From Pseudomonas luteola NBRC 103146 (GTDB lineage Bacteria; Pseudomonadota; Gammaproteobacteria; Pseudomonadales; Pseudomonadaceae), in the NCBI RefSeq assembly GCF_002091675.1, contig NZ_BDAE01000002.1:57481-121480 (forward strand): a DNA stretch of 64,000 nucleotides, written 5' to 3'. The position numbers and the translations under genes are program-made. Shown in pieces: positions 7,998-18,464 of the stretch. Below the pieces are notes generated by a model that ran no database searches, was not told where the DNA came from, and saw nothing but the letters and a program-made list of their open reading frames with translations. Within the stretch, counting starts at the first letter, position 1. The number at the start of each line of letters is the position of its first letter.

Positions 7998-10900
7998 ATG
8001 GCAACTACTACTACGCTAGGCGTGAAACTCGACGAAGCCACCCGTGAACGTTTGAAAGAGGCCGCTCGCCTTATCGACCGTACACCCCATTGGTTGATCA
8101 AACAGGCAATCTACACGTACCTGGAAACATTGGAAAAAGGTGTAAGTGTCGACGAGTTGCAGAATATTGCAGCACGACTGGGCGAAGGTGACAATGAAGT
8201 AGTAGAAGCCCTGGCTGATCCGGTCTATCAGCCATTCCTTGAATTTGCCGAAAGCATTCTGCCGCAGTCTGCACTGCGCTCTGCCGTGACGGCCGCCTAT
8301 CGCCGTCCGGAAGAAGAGATGGTGCCCATGCTGCTTGAGCAGGCGCGTCTCCCTGCAACTACTGCCGATGCCGCGTACAAGCTTGCGTACAGCATTGCTG
8401 AAAAGCTACGTAACCAGAAGGGCGCTGGTGGCCGCTCCGGCATGGTCCAGAGCCTGCTGCGCGAATTTTCTCTGTCTTCTCAGGAAGGCGTGGCGCTGAT
8501 GTGTCTGGCCGAAGCGCTGCTGCGTATCCCGGACAAGGGCACCCGTGATGCCCTGATCCGCGACAAGATCAGCAAGGGCAACTGGCAGCCACACTTGGGC
8601 AACAGCCCGTCGCTATTCGTCAACGCAGCGACCTGGGGTCTGTTGCTAACGGGCAAGCTGGTCTCCACCCACAACGAGGCGGGTCTTTCCAGCTCGCTCA
8701 ATCGCCTCATCGGAAAGAGCGGCGAGCCGGTCATCCGCAAGGGTGTAGACATGGCGATGCGCCTGATGGGCGAGCAGTTCGTCACCGGCGAAACCATTGC
8801 CGAAGCCCTGGCCAATGCCAGCGCGCTTGAAGCCAAGGGCTTCCGCTACTCCTACGACATGCTGGGTGAAGCGGCCCTGACCGAGGAGGATGCCCAGCGT
8901 TATCTGGCGTCCTACGAGCAGGCCATTCACTCCATCGGCAAAGCCTCTCATGGCCGTGGCATCTATGAGGGCCCGGGCATCTCCATCAAGCTGTCCGCCC
9001 TGCATCCGCGCTACAGCCGTGCGCAATACGAGCGCGTCATGGACGAGCTGTATCCGCGCCTGCTGAATTTGACCCTGCTGGCTAAGCAGTACGACATTGG
9101 TATCAACATCGACGCGGAAGAAGCCGATCGCCTGGAAATTTCCCTCGATCTGCTGGAGCGCCTGTGCTTCGAGTCCAGCCTGGCTGGCTGGAACGGGATT
9201 GGTTTTGTCATCCAGGCCTACCAGAAGCGTTGCCCGTTCGTGATCGACTATGTGATCGATCTGGCGCGCCGCAGCCGTCACCGTCTAATGATCCGTCTGG
9301 TGAAGGGCGCGTACTGGGACAGCGAGATCAAGCGTGCCCAGGTTGAAGGTCTGGAAGGTTATCCAGTTTACACCCGCAAGGTGTACACCGATGTGTCCTA
9401 CATGGCGTGTGCGCGCAAGCTGCTGGCCGTGCCGGAAGCGATCTATCCGCAGTTTGCTACCCACAATGCCCACACCCTGGCGGCGATCTACCAGATCGCA
9501 GGTCAGAACTACTATCCTGGTCAGTACGAATTCCAGTGCCTGCACGGCATGGGCGAGCCGCTATACGAGCAGGTCGTCGGCAAGGTGGCCGATGGCAAGC
9601 TGAACCGCCCGTGCCGCATCTATGCACCGGTGGGAACGCATGAAACCCTGCTGGCCTACCTCGTGCGTCGCCTGCTGGAAAATGGCGCGAACACCTCGTT
9701 CGTCAACCGTATTGCCGACCACTCCATCTCCCTGAAAGAGCTGGTGGCCGATCCGGTCGTAACGATCGAGCAGATCGCTGCGCAGGAAGGGACGCTCGGC
9801 TTGCCGCATCCGCGTATTCCTCTGCCGGGTCAGCTGTATGGCGAAGGCCGCCTGAATTCCAGCGGTATCGACCTTGCCAACGAGCACCGCCTGGGTTCGC
9901 TGTCAGGCGCCTTGCTGGCGGGTAACAATACCGAATGGCGTGCAGCGCCCATGCTGGGCTGCCCGGCTGAAGTAGGCATTCCCCAGGCCATCCAGAATCC
10001 GGCCGATCACCGTGATGTGGTGGGTTATGTGCAGAACGCCAGCGTCCAGGACGTGGACAATGCGCTGAGCAGTGCATTGACCGCTGCACCGATCTGGCAG
10101 TCCACGCCGCCGGACCAGCGTGCCGCCGTGCTTGAAACCGCGGCCAACCTGATGGAAGCGCAAATTCAGCCACTCATGGGCCTGCTGGTTCGTGAAGCCG
10201 GCAAGACCTTTGCGAATTCCATTGCTGAAGTGCGCGAGGCCGTGGACTTCCTGCGCTATTACGCCGCCCAGGTGCGTCGTGATTTCGCCAATGACACCCA
10301 CCGTCCGCTGGGTCCGGTGGTCTGCATCAGCCCGTGGAACTTCCCGCTGGCGATCTTTACCGGTCAGGTCGCGGCTGCGCTGGCGGCGGGTAACACCGTA
10401 CTGGCCAAGCCTGCCGAGCAGACGCCACTGATTGCGGCTCAGGCCGTTCGCCTGCTGCTGGAAGCCGGTGTGCCGGAAGGCGTGGTGCAATTGCTGCCAG
10501 GCCAGGGCCATACCGTAGGTTCGGCACTGGTCAGCGATGAGCGTGTGAAAGGCGTGATGTTCACCGGTTCGACCGAAGTCGCCAACATTATTTCCCGCAA
10601 CATTGCTGGTCGCCTGGATGCCCATGGCCGTCCGATTCCGCTGATCGCCGAAACAGGTGGCCAGAACGCAATGATCGTGGATTCCTCGGCACTGGCCGAG
10701 CAGGTGGTAACCGACGTCGTGGCATCAGCGTTCGACAGCGCCGGTCAGCGCTGCTCCGCCTTGCGCGTCCTGTGTGTGCAGGAAGACGTGGCGGATCGCA
10801 TTCTTGAAATGCTCAAGGGCGCGATGGCTGAATGCCGCATCGGCAATCCGGATAACCTGCCGGTAGACATCGGCCCGGTGATCGATGCCGAAGCCAAGGC

Positions 10901-11975
10901 CAACATCGACAAGCACATCCAGGGCATGCGCGCCAAAGGCCGTACGGTTTACCAGATTGCACGCAACAACGATGGCGCGACCCATCGCGGCACCTTTGTA
11001 ATGCCAACGCTGATCGAGCTGGAAAGCCTGGATGAGCTGGAGCGTGAAATCTTCGGTCCGGTGCTGCACGTGGTGCGTTATGCCCGTCAGGACCTGAACC
11101 GCCTGATGGATCAGATCAACGCTACGGGTTATGGCCTGACGCTGGGTGTGCATACCCGCATCGACGAAACCATTGCCCAGGTTGTGGAAAAGGCCCAGGC
11201 GGGCAACCTCTACGTCAACCGCAACATGGTAGGCGCGGTGGTCGGCGTGCAGCCTTTCGGTGGCGAAGGCCTGTCTGGTACAGGTCCGAAGGCCGGTGGT
11301 CCGGTGTACCTGTACCGCCTCCTGTCTACCCGTCCGGTAGACGGAGTGGCCCAGGCGTTTGCCCGTGACGATCAGGAAAGTCCGTCTGACCTGACCCTGC
11401 GTACCCAAATGGAACAGCGTCAGGGCAAGCCGCTCGAAGCGTTGCAGAAGTGGGCAGGCGAGCAGAACAACACCGATTTGGTCGAGCTGTGCCAGGCATT
11501 CGCCAGGCAGACCGTCAGCGGTGTGACTCGCCTGCTGGCCGGTCCGACGGGTGAGCGCAACACCTACAGCCTGCTGCCACGTGAGCGTGTGCTCTGTCTG
11601 GCGGATGACGAGACGGATCTGATGGCCCAGCTGGCAGCGGTACTGGCAGTCGGCAGCACCGCGCTGTGGGTGCAGAACGATCTGTCCCGTGCGTTGCGTG
11701 GTCGTTTGCCCAAGGCTGTTCAGGCTCGTATCCAAACGACGTCCGACTGGACCAAGGACGAGGAACACTTCGATGCCATCCTGCATCACGGTGACTCCGA
11801 TCAGTTGCGTCAGGTCTGCCAGCAGGCAGCCCAGCGTAGCGGTCCGATCGTGGGCGTTCAGGGATTGTCCCAGGGCGAAACCGCGATTCCGCTGGAGCGT
11901 CTGCTTATCGAACGCGCGGTAAGCGTCAACACCGCAGCAGCCGGCGGTAACGCTAGCCTGATGACCATCAGCTGA
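7998..11975 (+). CDS. putA: Trifunctional PutA: repressor, proline dehydrogenase and P5C dehydrogenase
   Basis: About 1325 residues, the usual trifunctional length. Order: a ribbon-helix-helix DNA-binding domain (residues 1-50, with LGVKLDEATRERLKEA), a FAD proline dehydrogenase barrel (about 80-560, with EEADRLEISL and VKGAYWDSEIKRAQ), then an NAD aldehyde dehydrogenase domain (about 650-1120, with SPWNFPLAIFTGQ and catalytic Cys919 in SAGQRCSAL) and a C-terminal ALDH-like tail. It oxidises proline to glutamate at the inner membrane and represses its own gene when proline is absent. The ATG at 7998 opens the DNA-binding domain; upstream in-frame codons give no recognisable sequence. No putP permease is adjacent. 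Confidence 0.97.
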   Translation: MATTTTLGVKLDEATRERLKEAARLIDRTPHWLIKQAIYTYLETLEKGVSVDELQNIAARLGEGDNEVVEALADPVYQPFLEFAESILPQSALRSAVTAAYRRPEEEMVPMLLEQARLPATTADAAYKLAYSIAEKLRNQKGAGGRSGMVQSLLREFSLSSQEGVALMCLAEALLRIPDKGTRDALIRDKISKGNWQPHLGNSPSLFVNAATWGLLLTGKLVSTHNEAGLSSSLNRLIGKSGEPVIRKGVDMAMRLMGEQFVTGETIAEALANASALEAKGFRYSYDMLGEAALTEEDAQRYLASYEQAIHSIGKASHGRGIYEGPGISIKLSALHPRYSRAQYERVMDELYPRLLNLTLLAKQYDIGINIDAEEADRLEISLDLLERLCFESSLAGWNGIGFVIQAYQKRCPFVIDYVIDLARRSRHRLMIRLVKGAYWDSEIKRAQVEGLEGYPVYTRKVYTDVSYMACARKLLAVPEAIYPQFATHNAHTLAAIYQIAGQNYYPGQYEFQCLHGMGEPLYEQVVGKVADGKLNRPCRIYAPVGTHETLLAYLVRRLLENGANTSFVNRIADHSISLKELVADPVVTIEQIAAQEGTLGLPHPRIPLPGQLYGEGRLNSSGIDLANEHRLGSLSGALLAGNNTEWRAAPMLGCPAEVGIPQAIQNPADHRDVVGYVQNASVQDVDNALSSALTAAPIWQSTPPDQRAAVLETAANLMEAQIQPLMGLLVREAGKTFANSIAEVREAVDFLRYYAAQVRRDFANDTHRPLGPVVCISPWNFPLAIFTGQVAAALAAGNTVLAKPAEQTPLIAAQAVRLLLEAGVPEGVVQLLPGQGHTVGSALVSDERVKGVMFTGSTEVANIISRNIAGRLDAHGRPIPLIAETGGQNAMIVDSSALAEQVVTDVVASAFDSAGQRCSALRVLCVQEDVADRILEMLKGAMAECRIGNPDNLPVDIGPVIDAEAKANIDKHIQGMRAKGRTVYQIARNNDGATHRGTFVMPTLIELESLDELEREIFGPVLHVVRYARQDLNRLMDQINATGYGLTLGVHTRIDETIAQVVEKAQAGNLYVNRNMVGAVVGVQPFGGEGLSGTGPKAGGPVYLYRLLSTRPVDGVAQAFARDDQESPSDLTLRTQMEQRQGKPLEALQKWAGEQNNTDLVELCQAFARQTVSGVTRLLAGPTGERNTYSLLPRERVLCLADDETDLMAQLAAVLAVGSTALWVQNDLSRALRGRLPKAVQARIQTTSDWTKDEEHFDAILHHGDSDQLRQVCQQAAQRSGPIVGVQGLSQGETAIPLERLLIERAVSVNTAAAGGNASLMTIS

Positions 11976-11989
11976 GTGCTCCGCTCATG

Positions 11990-12016
11990 AAAAGGCCCGG
12001 TTGATCCGGGCCTTTT
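11990..12016. terminator. Bidirectional terminator between putA and arcC
   Basis: AAAAGGCCCGG, a 5-nt loop, then CCGGGCCTTTT: an 11-bp stem with A-rich and T-rich flanks on both strands, placed between two convergent genes. Confidence 0.85.
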
Positions 12017-12030
12017 CGTTTCTGCAGGAT

Positions 12031-12960
12031 TTATCGATACAGGATGCCCTCCGTCTCCATTGTGACTCGTGTTCCGGCGCGACCCTGCGTGATGGCCTCG
12101 ATGTCCGACAGCGAGCCGATGACAGCCGCCTTCCCAGTCTTACGGGCAAACTCGCAGGCCGCCTGGACCTTGGGTCCCATGGAGCCTGCCGCGAACCCGA
12201 GCGCTTCCAAGGCCTCGGGGTGGGCTTGGGCAATCGCTTTCTGGTCGGGCTTGCCCCATTCGATATAGGCTGCGTCCACGTCAGTGGCAATCACTAGCAG
12301 GTCCGCGTCCAGCTCCTGCGCCAGTAGGGATGAGCAGAGATCCTTGTCGATGACCGCCTCAATACCTTTCAGGCGGCCGTGGTGGTCATAGCAGGTGGGA
12401 ATCCCGCCGCCGCCTGCGCAGATGACAATGGTGCCTTTTTCCAGGAGCCACTTAATCGGGCGAATCTCGAAAATGCGTTTGGGTTGGGGGCTGGCTACCA
12501 CGCGGCGGAATTTGTCGCCATCTGCGGCAATGGTCCAACCCTTTTCCGCCTGGAGCTGTTCGGCCTGCTCCCGACTATAGACCGGGCCGATGGGTTTGGT
12601 GGGATGTTGGAACGCTGGGTCGGCAGCATCCACCTCTACTTGAGTCAACAGCGTGGCGAACGGCACCTCATACGGAAGCAGGTTGCCCAGCTCCTGCTCG
12701 ATCATGTAGCCAATGGAGCCTTCGGTCTGCGCGCCCAGCACATCCAGGGGGTAGGGGCTTACGTCCGTATAGGCCGCACCCTGCAGGGCCAACAGCCCGA
12801 CTTGGGGGCCATTGCCATGGGCAATGACCAGCTCGTTGCCGTCCACGATCTTGGCCAGTTGCCCGGTGGCGATCCTGACGTTCTCCCGCTGGTTCTCAGC
12901 GGTAAGGGGTTCGCCTCGGCGAAGCAGGGCATTACCCCCCAGAGCGACGACGATACGCAT
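12031..12960 (-). CDS. arcC: Carbamate kinase
   Basis: A 309-residue amino-acid-kinase-fold enzyme that transfers phosphate from carbamoyl phosphate to ADP, the ATP-yielding last step of the arginine deiminase pathway. The N-terminal [15 protein letters not shown], the middle AHGNGPQVG and the ICAGGGGIP segment are diagnostic. It is the last gene of arcDABC, 11 nt after arcB, and ends at a bidirectional terminator. Length equals the family norm. Confidence 0.96.
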   Translation of the reverse strand: MRIVVALGGNALLRRGEPLTAENQRENVRIATGQLAKIVDGNELVIAHGNGPQVGLLALQGAAYTDVSPYPLDVLGAQTEGSIGYMIEQELGNLLPYEVPFATLLTQVEVDAADPAFQHPTKPIGPVYSREQAEQLQAEKGWTIAADGDKFRRVVASPQPKRIFEIRPIKWLLEKGTIVICAGGGGIPTCYDHHGRLKGIEAVIDKDLCSSLLAQELDADLLVIATDVDAAYIEWGKPDQKAIAQAHPEALEALGFAAGSMGPKVQAACEFARKTGKAAVIGSLSDIEAITQGRAGTRVTMETEGILYR

Positions 12961-12971
12961 GGTGCGACTCC

Positions 12972-13982
12972 TTACAGGTCAGCGAGAGTAGCGACCAGAA
13001 CGGCCTTGATGGTATGCATCCGGTTCTCTGCCTGCTCGAATACTATGGAGGCGGGCGACTCGAATACGTCATCAGTCACTTCGATACCATTGGCAAGGTG
13101 CGGGTATTTTTCGGCAATCTGCTTGCCGACCTTGGTTTCAGCGTTATGGAAGGCAGGCAGGCAATGCATGAACTTGGTCCGTGGACTGCCGGTCGCCTTC
13201 ATCAGCTCGCTGTTGACCTGGTAAGGCAGGAGCAACTGAATGCGCTCACCCCAGGCTTCCACGGGTTCGCCCATGGACACCCAGACATCGGTATGCACAA
13301 AGTCGACGCCCTGAACCGCTTCCCTGGGGTCTTCAGTCAATGTAACGCGTGCGCCAGTCCCCTCGGCGATGGCCTTGCACTCCTTGATCCAGTCTTCGTG
13401 TGGCCACAACGCCTTTGGCGCGCCGATGCGTACGTCCATGCCCAGCTTGCAGCCAATCAGTAGCAGTGAGTTGCCCATGTTGTTGCGTGCATCGCCCAGG
13501 TAGGCGTAGCTGATGTCATGCAGCGGTTTGTCGCTGTTTTCCTGCATAGTCAGCACGTCGGCCAGCATCTGGGTGGGGTGGTATTCATCGGTCAGGCCGT
13601 TGTACACCGGCACGCCTGCATATTTGGCCAGCTCTTCCACCGTCTCCTGGCTGAAGCCGCGATACTCAATGGCGTCATACATGCGGCCAAGCACACGGGC
13701 AGTGTCCTTCATGGTCTCCTTGTGGCCGATCTGGGAGGAGGTCGGGTCGATGTAAGTGACGTGCGCGCCCTGGTCATGGGCGGCTACTTCGAAGGCGCAG
13801 CGGGTGCGGGTCGAGGTCTTTTCGAAGATAAGGGCAATGTTGTTGCCCTTGAGGTGCTGCTGCTCGTTGCCGGTGTACTTGGCGCGCTTGAGGTCGCGGG
13901 CGAGGTCCAGCAGGTAGCGGATCTCCCGCGGAGTATGGTGGGCCAGGCTGAGCAGGTTGCGGTTGCGAATGTTGAAAGCCAT
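12972..13982 (-). CDS. arcB: Catabolic ornithine carbamoyltransferase
   Basis: A 336-residue enzyme that phosphorolyses citrulline to ornithine and carbamoyl phosphate in the arginine deiminase pathway. The carbamoyl phosphate motif [15 protein letters not shown] and the ornithine-binding region [10 protein letters not shown] are intact. The start at 13982 (MAFNIRNRN) has AGGAG 8 nt upstream and gives the canonical length; an upstream start at 14039 would reach back into arcA. It sits 37 nt after arcA and 11 nt before arcC. Its place in the arc operon marks it as the catabolic rather than the biosynthetic isozyme. Confidence 0.96.
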   Translation of the reverse strand: MAFNIRNRNLLSLAHHTPREIRYLLDLARDLKRAKYTGNEQQHLKGNNIALIFEKTSTRTRCAFEVAAHDQGAHVTYIDPTSSQIGHKETMKDTARVLGRMYDAIEYRGFSQETVEELAKYAGVPVYNGLTDEYHPTQMLADVLTMQENSDKPLHDISYAYLGDARNNMGNSLLLIGCKLGMDVRIGAPKALWPHEDWIKECKAIAEGTGARVTLTEDPREAVQGVDFVHTDVWVSMGEPVEAWGERIQLLLPYQVNSELMKATGSPRTKFMHCLPAFHNAETKVGKQIAEKYPHLANGIEVTDDVFESPASIVFEQAENRMHTIKAVLVATLADL

Positions 13983-14019
13983 GTGATTTCTCCTGAGGTT
14001 CCGGTAGGGGCGGGTGGGA

Positions 14020-15276
14020 TTAGTAATCGACAGGGTCACGTACGATCGGGCAGGTCATGCAGTGGCCGCCGCCCCGGCCCCGGCCAAGCTCACTGGCGCT
14101 GATGGTGATGACTTCAACCCCCGCCTTGCGTAGCTGGGTGTTGGTGTAAGTATTGCGGTCATAGCCGACCACAACGCCGGGTTCCAGGGCGACCACGTTG
14201 TTGCCGTCATCCCATTGCTCGCGTTCAGCTTCGTAGCTGTCACCACCGGTCAGCACGACGCGCAACGCCTTGAGGCCCAGCGCTTCAGCCACAGTGTCGA
14301 GGAAGGGTTTGGGTTCGCGGCGGATGTCGATACCGCCCGGCTTGCTTTCATCCGGCCTCAGGCTGAACGGCACGATGGCATTGGCGACTTCTGGATACAC
14401 GGTGACCAGATCGCGGTCGCAAAAGCTGAACACGGTATCCAGGTGCATGGCCGCACGGGATTTGGGGAGACCGGCCACGATGATCCGCTCCACTGCGCCT
14501 GCCTTGAACAGGTTTTGCGCCAGTTGGCCAATGGCTTGCCGTGAGGTGCGCTCGCCCATGCCGATCAGCAATATGCCTTTGCCAATAGGCATGACGTCGC
14601 CGCCCTCCAGGGTGGCAAGGCCGTGGTCCACATCCGGGTCTCCATACCAGATGTTGAAGTGCTGATCGGCGAATTCCGGCGCGAACTTGTAGATGGCCGC
14701 TGTCAGCAGTGTTTCTTGGCGACGGGCTGGCCAGAACATCGGATTTAGCGTGACGCCGCCGTAGATCCAACAGGTGGTATCACGGGTGAACTGGGTGTTG
14801 GGCAAGGGCGGTAATACAAAGCTGGAGTGGCCCAGGTAATCCCGGAACATCTTGACCATTTCACTGCCGCTGGTGTCGGGAAGGTCCGAGCCGGACACGC
14901 CACCAATCAGGAACTCAGCCAAATGGCGGGGCTCCTGGCTTTCGAGCCAGGCGCGGGTTTCGTTGACCAAGCCTATGCCGACCTGATTGGGCACGATCTT
15001 GCGGTCCAGAATCCATTTCAGCGCTTCGGGATTCTTCACCGTCTCGGTGAGCAGATTGTGCATCTCCAGCACTTCTACCCCACGCTCACGCATTTTGGTG
15101 ACAAAGTCGAAGTGATCGCGCTTGGCCTGATTCACCCAGATCACATCGTCGAACAGCAGGTCGTCACAATTGCTGGGGGTCAGGCGCTGATGGGCCAGTC
15201 CGGGCGAGCAGACCAGTACTTTGCGCAGTTTGCCGACTTCCGAATGCACGCCGAGCGGGGTTGAGTTAACGGTCAT
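14020..15276 (-). CDS. arcA: Arginine deiminase
   Basis: A 418-residue enzyme hydrolysing arginine to citrulline and ammonia. The guanidino-modifying fold is seen from the [10 protein letters not shown] start, the FTRDTTCWI segment, the MHLDTVFSF motif with its catalytic histidine, and the C-terminal [11 protein letters not shown] containing the nucleophilic cysteine. I chose the ATG at 15276 because AAGGAGAAC precedes it and the length then matches known ArcA; the in-frame start at 15294 lies too close to arcD. It follows arcD by 14 nt. Confidence 0.96.
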   Translation of the reverse strand: MTVNSTPLGVHSEVGKLRKVLVCSPGLAHQRLTPSNCDDLLFDDVIWVNQAKRDHFDFVTKMRERGVEVLEMHNLLTETVKNPEALKWILDRKIVPNQVGIGLVNETRAWLESQEPRHLAEFLIGGVSGSDLPDTSGSEMVKMFRDYLGHSSFVLPPLPNTQFTRDTTCWIYGGVTLNPMFWPARRQETLLTAAIYKFAPEFADQHFNIWYGDPDVDHGLATLEGGDVMPIGKGILLIGMGERTSRQAIGQLAQNLFKAGAVERIIVAGLPKSRAAMHLDTVFSFCDRDLVTVYPEVANAIVPFSLRPDESKPGGIDIRREPKPFLDTVAEALGLKALRVVLTGGDSYEAEREQWDDGNNVVALEPGVVVGYDRNTYTNTQLRKAGVEVITISASELGRGRGGGHCMTCPIVRDPVDY

Positions 15277-15290
15277 GTCTGTTCTCCTTG

Positions 15291-16715
15291 TCACAGGGTC
15301 AGGAAGCCGGCGTACAGACCGTAGGCTGCTATGGCAGCGCCCAGCACGACGGCGGCGAAGATCAGTTTTTCAACAGCGGTGAAAACGGGCTGGCCCAGCT
15401 CGTGTTTGGCCTTGGCGAACAGGATTGCGCCAGGAGCATAGAGCAGGGCGGAAAGCAGCAGGTATTTCATGCCGCCGGCATAGAGCAGCCAGGCGCTGTA
15501 GAGGGTGGCAATGACGGCAATGATCAGGTCCTTGCTGCGTTCACGGGAGGCGGCCTCGTAGGACTCGCCTCGTACGCCGATCAACAGGGCATAGGCCGCC
15601 GACCAGAAGTACGGCACCAGAATCATGGAGGTGGCCAGGTACAGCAGGCTGGTGTAAGTGCTGGCGGCAAACAGGGTGATCACCAGGAACAACTGGATCA
15701 GCCCATTGGACAGCCACAGTGCATTGCTGGGCGCATGGTTGGCGTTCTCCTTGCGCAGGAAACGCGGCATGGTGTTGTCGCGGGCGGCCGCATAGAGAAT
15801 CTCGGCGCAGAGCAATGTCCAGGAGAGCAAGGCCCCGGCCAACGAGATCACCAGCCCTACGCTGATCAATACCGCACCCCAATGACCAACGAGATGCTCC
15901 AGTACGCCCGCCATTGAGGGGTTCTTGAGTCCGGCCAGTTCCGGTTGGCTCATGACGCCCAGCGACAGGACGTTGACCAGCACGAGCAGCAGCAGCGTGC
16001 CAAGAAAGCCGATCACGGTTGCCTTGCCCACATCACGGCGTTTCTCGGCACGTGCGGAATACACGCTGGCGCCTTCGATCCCGATGAAGACCCACACAGT
16101 CACCAGCATCATGTTTCGCACCTGGTTCATGACGCTGCCTGAATCCGGTGTGCCCCAGAAGTCCGCTGTGAAGATATCCAGACGGAACGCTACGCCCGCG
16201 AGCACGATGAACATCACCAGCGGAACGATCTTGGCGATTGTGGTAACGAGGTTGATGAAGGCGGCTTCATGTACACCGCGCAGGACCAGGAAATGTACGC
16301 CCCACAGGACGACCGAGGCACACAGGATGGCCAGCGGCGTGTTGCCCTCGCCAAACGCCGGAATGAAAAGGCCCAGCGTACTGAACAGGAGCACGAAGTA
16401 ACTGACATTGCCGAGCCAGGCGCTAATCCAGTAACCCCAGGCGGAGGAGAAGCCCATGTAGTCACCGAACCCTGCCTTGGCGTAGGCGTAGACACCGGCA
16501 TCCAGTTCGGGCTTACGGTTGGCGAGGGTCTGGAAAACGAAGGCCAGGGTCAGCATGCCGACAGCAGTAATGGCCCAGCCGATCAGCACAGCGCCTGCGC
16601 CGGCACTTTGGGCCATGTTTTGCGGCAGTGAAAAAATGCCGCCCCCGATCATCGATCCCACGACGAGGGCAGTCAGCGCGCCCAGCCTTAACTTTTGTGT
16701 TTGTGCTGTGGTCAT
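15291..16715 (-). CDS. arcD: Arginine/ornithine antiporter
   Basis: A 474-residue APC-family inner-membrane exchanger with about 12 hydrophobic segments. It begins with the substrate-binding [16 protein letters not shown] helix and contains the central [18 protein letters not shown] motif typical of ArcD. It imports arginine against ornithine, so the deiminase pathway runs without net transport cost. It is the first gene of arcDABC and sits directly downstream of an ANR-type promoter. AAGGAA precedes the ATG at good spacing. Confidence 0.94.
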   Translation of the reverse strand: MTTAQTQKLRLGALTALVVGSMIGGGIFSLPQNMAQSAGAGAVLIGWAITAVGMLTLAFVFQTLANRKPELDAGVYAYAKAGFGDYMGFSSAWGYWISAWLGNVSYFVLLFSTLGLFIPAFGEGNTPLAILCASVVLWGVHFLVLRGVHEAAFINLVTTIAKIVPLVMFIVLAGVAFRLDIFTADFWGTPDSGSVMNQVRNMMLVTVWVFIGIEGASVYSARAEKRRDVGKATVIGFLGTLLLLVLVNVLSLGVMSQPELAGLKNPSMAGVLEHLVGHWGAVLISVGLVISLAGALLSWTLLCAEILYAAARDNTMPRFLRKENANHAPSNALWLSNGLIQLFLVITLFAASTYTSLLYLATSMILVPYFWSAAYALLIGVRGESYEAASRERSKDLIIAVIATLYSAWLLYAGGMKYLLLSALLYAPGAILFAKAKHELGQPVFTAVEKLIFAAVVLGAAIAAYGLYAGFLTL

Positions 16716-16736
16716 GACGGCATTTCCTTACGGGTT

Positions 16737-16784
16737 TGAGCCTATTAGGAACCTGCAGGAAAAATGGCTAATGACCTGGATCAA
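16737..16784 (-). promoter_or_regulatory. ANR/FNR-type promoter of arcDABC
   Basis: On the minus strand TTGATCCAGGTCAT (16771-16784) matches TTGAT-N4-ATCAA in 8 of 10 conserved positions. A TAATAG -10 element lies at 16743-16748. A start near 16737 puts the site centre about 41 bp upstream, the class II position known for anaerobic arc promoters, and leaves a leader of about 20 nt before arcD. Confidence 0.7.
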
Positions 16785-16974
16785 GGAGACGAACGATTGT
16801 TTGAACACGCGCTATTGGAGATCAATGCCTCAATAGATCGTTGTGGATTGACCTGAAGCAATGAAGTGCTCTGCGGCAAATAGTTTGGCCGTGCAGATCC
16901 ATTACGCTAGCCAGAAGACCGCCAAACGGTCTGATGTGAACGCAATCTGCCAAGCGGCGGGAGGAGTGAAAATC

Positions 16975-17334
16975 ATGTACGAGCCGGGTCGTCTTGACGT
17001 GCAGCGGCTGGGTAACCCGCAACAGCCAGCCTTTCGCCTGAGCCTGACCTATGAGGTGACGCCTCCGTCGCGCGAACAGGTCGTAAGGTTCGACCTCAAC
17101 GGTACAGTAGGTGAGCAGACCGTCCGCGAAACGTTCGAGTTGCGCCGCGATGTGGCCTGCAATTTTCTGTCAGTGATCAGCCGCCGCCTTCGGGGCTATG
17201 GACTGGCGCCGCGCACCGCCTGCGTCTTTTCATGGCATAACGACTACGATCCGTTGTTCGACGATCTGCGCCGGCGCCTGCAGCTCAAGCCGGGCGACCC
17301 GGTGGACCTGGAGTGGTTTCTGAGCCGGGGGTGA
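16975..17334 (+). CDS. DUF5064-family protein
   Basis: A small soluble protein of 119 residues from a pseudomonad family of unknown function. It begins MYEPGRLDV and contains the family-like strands FRLSLTYEV, VRFDLNGTV, ETFELRRDVACNFLSVI and the acidic/basic tail DPLFDDLRRRL. The ATG at 16975 follows GGAGGAG with 8-nt spacing; the frame stays open upstream to 16861, but that stretch is non-coding in character. It diverges from arcD across 259 nt that also hold the ANR promoter. No signal peptide or membrane segment. Confidence 0.7.
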   Translation: MYEPGRLDVQRLGNPQQPAFRLSLTYEVTPPSREQVVRFDLNGTVGEQTVRETFELRRDVACNFLSVISRRLRGYGLAPRTACVFSWHNDYDPLFDDLRRRLQLKPGDPVDLEWFLSRG

Positions 17335-17417
17335 TGTGCGTTCGGCCCATTCTGTCCCCGGCCTGCACGGCCTCATTCAAGACCTTCACAACACCTCCGT
17401 GCCAATAACGGCATGAC

Positions 17418-18317
17418 TCAAACGGTAGGCGTATCGATCCGCTCGCGTATCCAGGCGACGAACTTTCGGATCTTGGGGACTTCCGCTGCATGCTCGGGAT
17501 AGCCGAGATAATACGTATGTGGGCTGGTCATGCTGTGCGGCCAGGCAATGACCAGCTTACCCTCGGCCAGCTCCTCGTCGATCAGAAAGCGTGGCACCAG
17601 GGCGACACCGCAGCCCACCTGCGCCGCGCGGATGCACATGGTAAAGGTATCGAAGCGCGGCCCGTGGTAGCTGTGTTCAGTGTGAAGGCCCTGGCTCTGG
17701 AACCATTCGTGCCACGCCTCGGGGCGAGCTGCATTCTGGAGCAGAATGTAATCGGCCAGCTGCGTCGGATCGCTCAGGTGCCCTTCGGGCCAGAGACCGG
17801 GTGCGCAGACCGGCACCATATCCTCAGTCATCAACGGAATACATTCAGCACCGGGCCAGCGTCCCTGGCCGGCGAACAGTGCCACGTCACAGGCCGGCTC
17901 GTTGACATCCATATTCTTGACTTCATGACGCACGTCCAGGTGGATCATCGGATGCTGTAGCCGCCAGCCCTTGAGGCGTGGGATTAGCCAGCGCTCGCCA
18001 AAGGTCGGAGGGGTTGCTACACGCAGCACCTCGGTTTCACCTCCATAGGAGCGCATGTAATGGGTCGACATCTCGATCTGCGTGAGAATCTTGCTGACTT
18101 CAGACAGGTACAGCGAGCCGGCTGGAGTCATCTGCAACCGCTGGCGTACGCGTCGAAAAAGCGGATGGCCCAGCTGTTCTTCGAGCTGAGCCACCTGCTT
18201 GCTCACCGCGCTCTGAGTCAGGTTCAGCTCCTCGGCGGCACGGGTAAAGCTCAGGTGCCGTGCCACGGCCTCGAAGCATTGCATGGCGGTAATCGAGGGC
18301 ATGTGGCGACGGGACAT
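17418..18317 (-). CDS. LysR-family regulator, GcvA-like, probable ama regulator
   Basis: A 299-residue LysR protein. The N-terminal helix-turn-helix (SFTRAAEELNLTQSAVSKQV, about residues 23-42) is followed by a periplasmic-binding-like effector domain. The sequence type (MPSITAMQCFEAVARHLSF start) is GcvA-like. It diverges from amaB across 147 nt, the usual arrangement of a LysR gene and its target, and a LysR gene is also found at ama loci of other pseudomonads. GGAG lies 5 nt before the start. Effector unknown; lysine, pipecolate or aminoadipate are the obvious candidates. Confidence 0.85.
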   Translation of the reverse strand: MSRRHMPSITAMQCFEAVARHLSFTRAAEELNLTQSAVSKQVAQLEEQLGHPLFRRVRQRLQMTPAGSLYLSEVSKILTQIEMSTHYMRSYGGETEVLRVATPPTFGERWLIPRLKGWRLQHPMIHLDVRHEVKNMDVNEPACDVALFAGQGRWPGAECIPLMTEDMVPVCAPGLWPEGHLSDPTQLADYILLQNAARPEAWHEWFQSQGLHTEHSYHGPRFDTFTMCIRAAQVGCGVALVPRFLIDEELAEGKLVIAWPHSMTSPHTYYLGYPEHAAEVPKIRKFVAWIRERIDTPTV

Positions 18318-18464
18318 GACAGCTCCAACCTGAGTCGGCGCGCAGATTTAAGGCTGCGTGCAGAACGTTCATGAAAAAAAGGAATGATAAACCGAGCAAA
18401 GGTCGTTTGTTGAGCAGCCGCTTCCCAGCTAATACTGAGCCCATAATGACCTAAGGAGCCAGCC

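Noticed and set aside
10725-11789. A 354-codon open frame antisense to putA
   Set aside because: It lies opposite the aldehyde dehydrogenase domain of PutA and has no independent coding signal.
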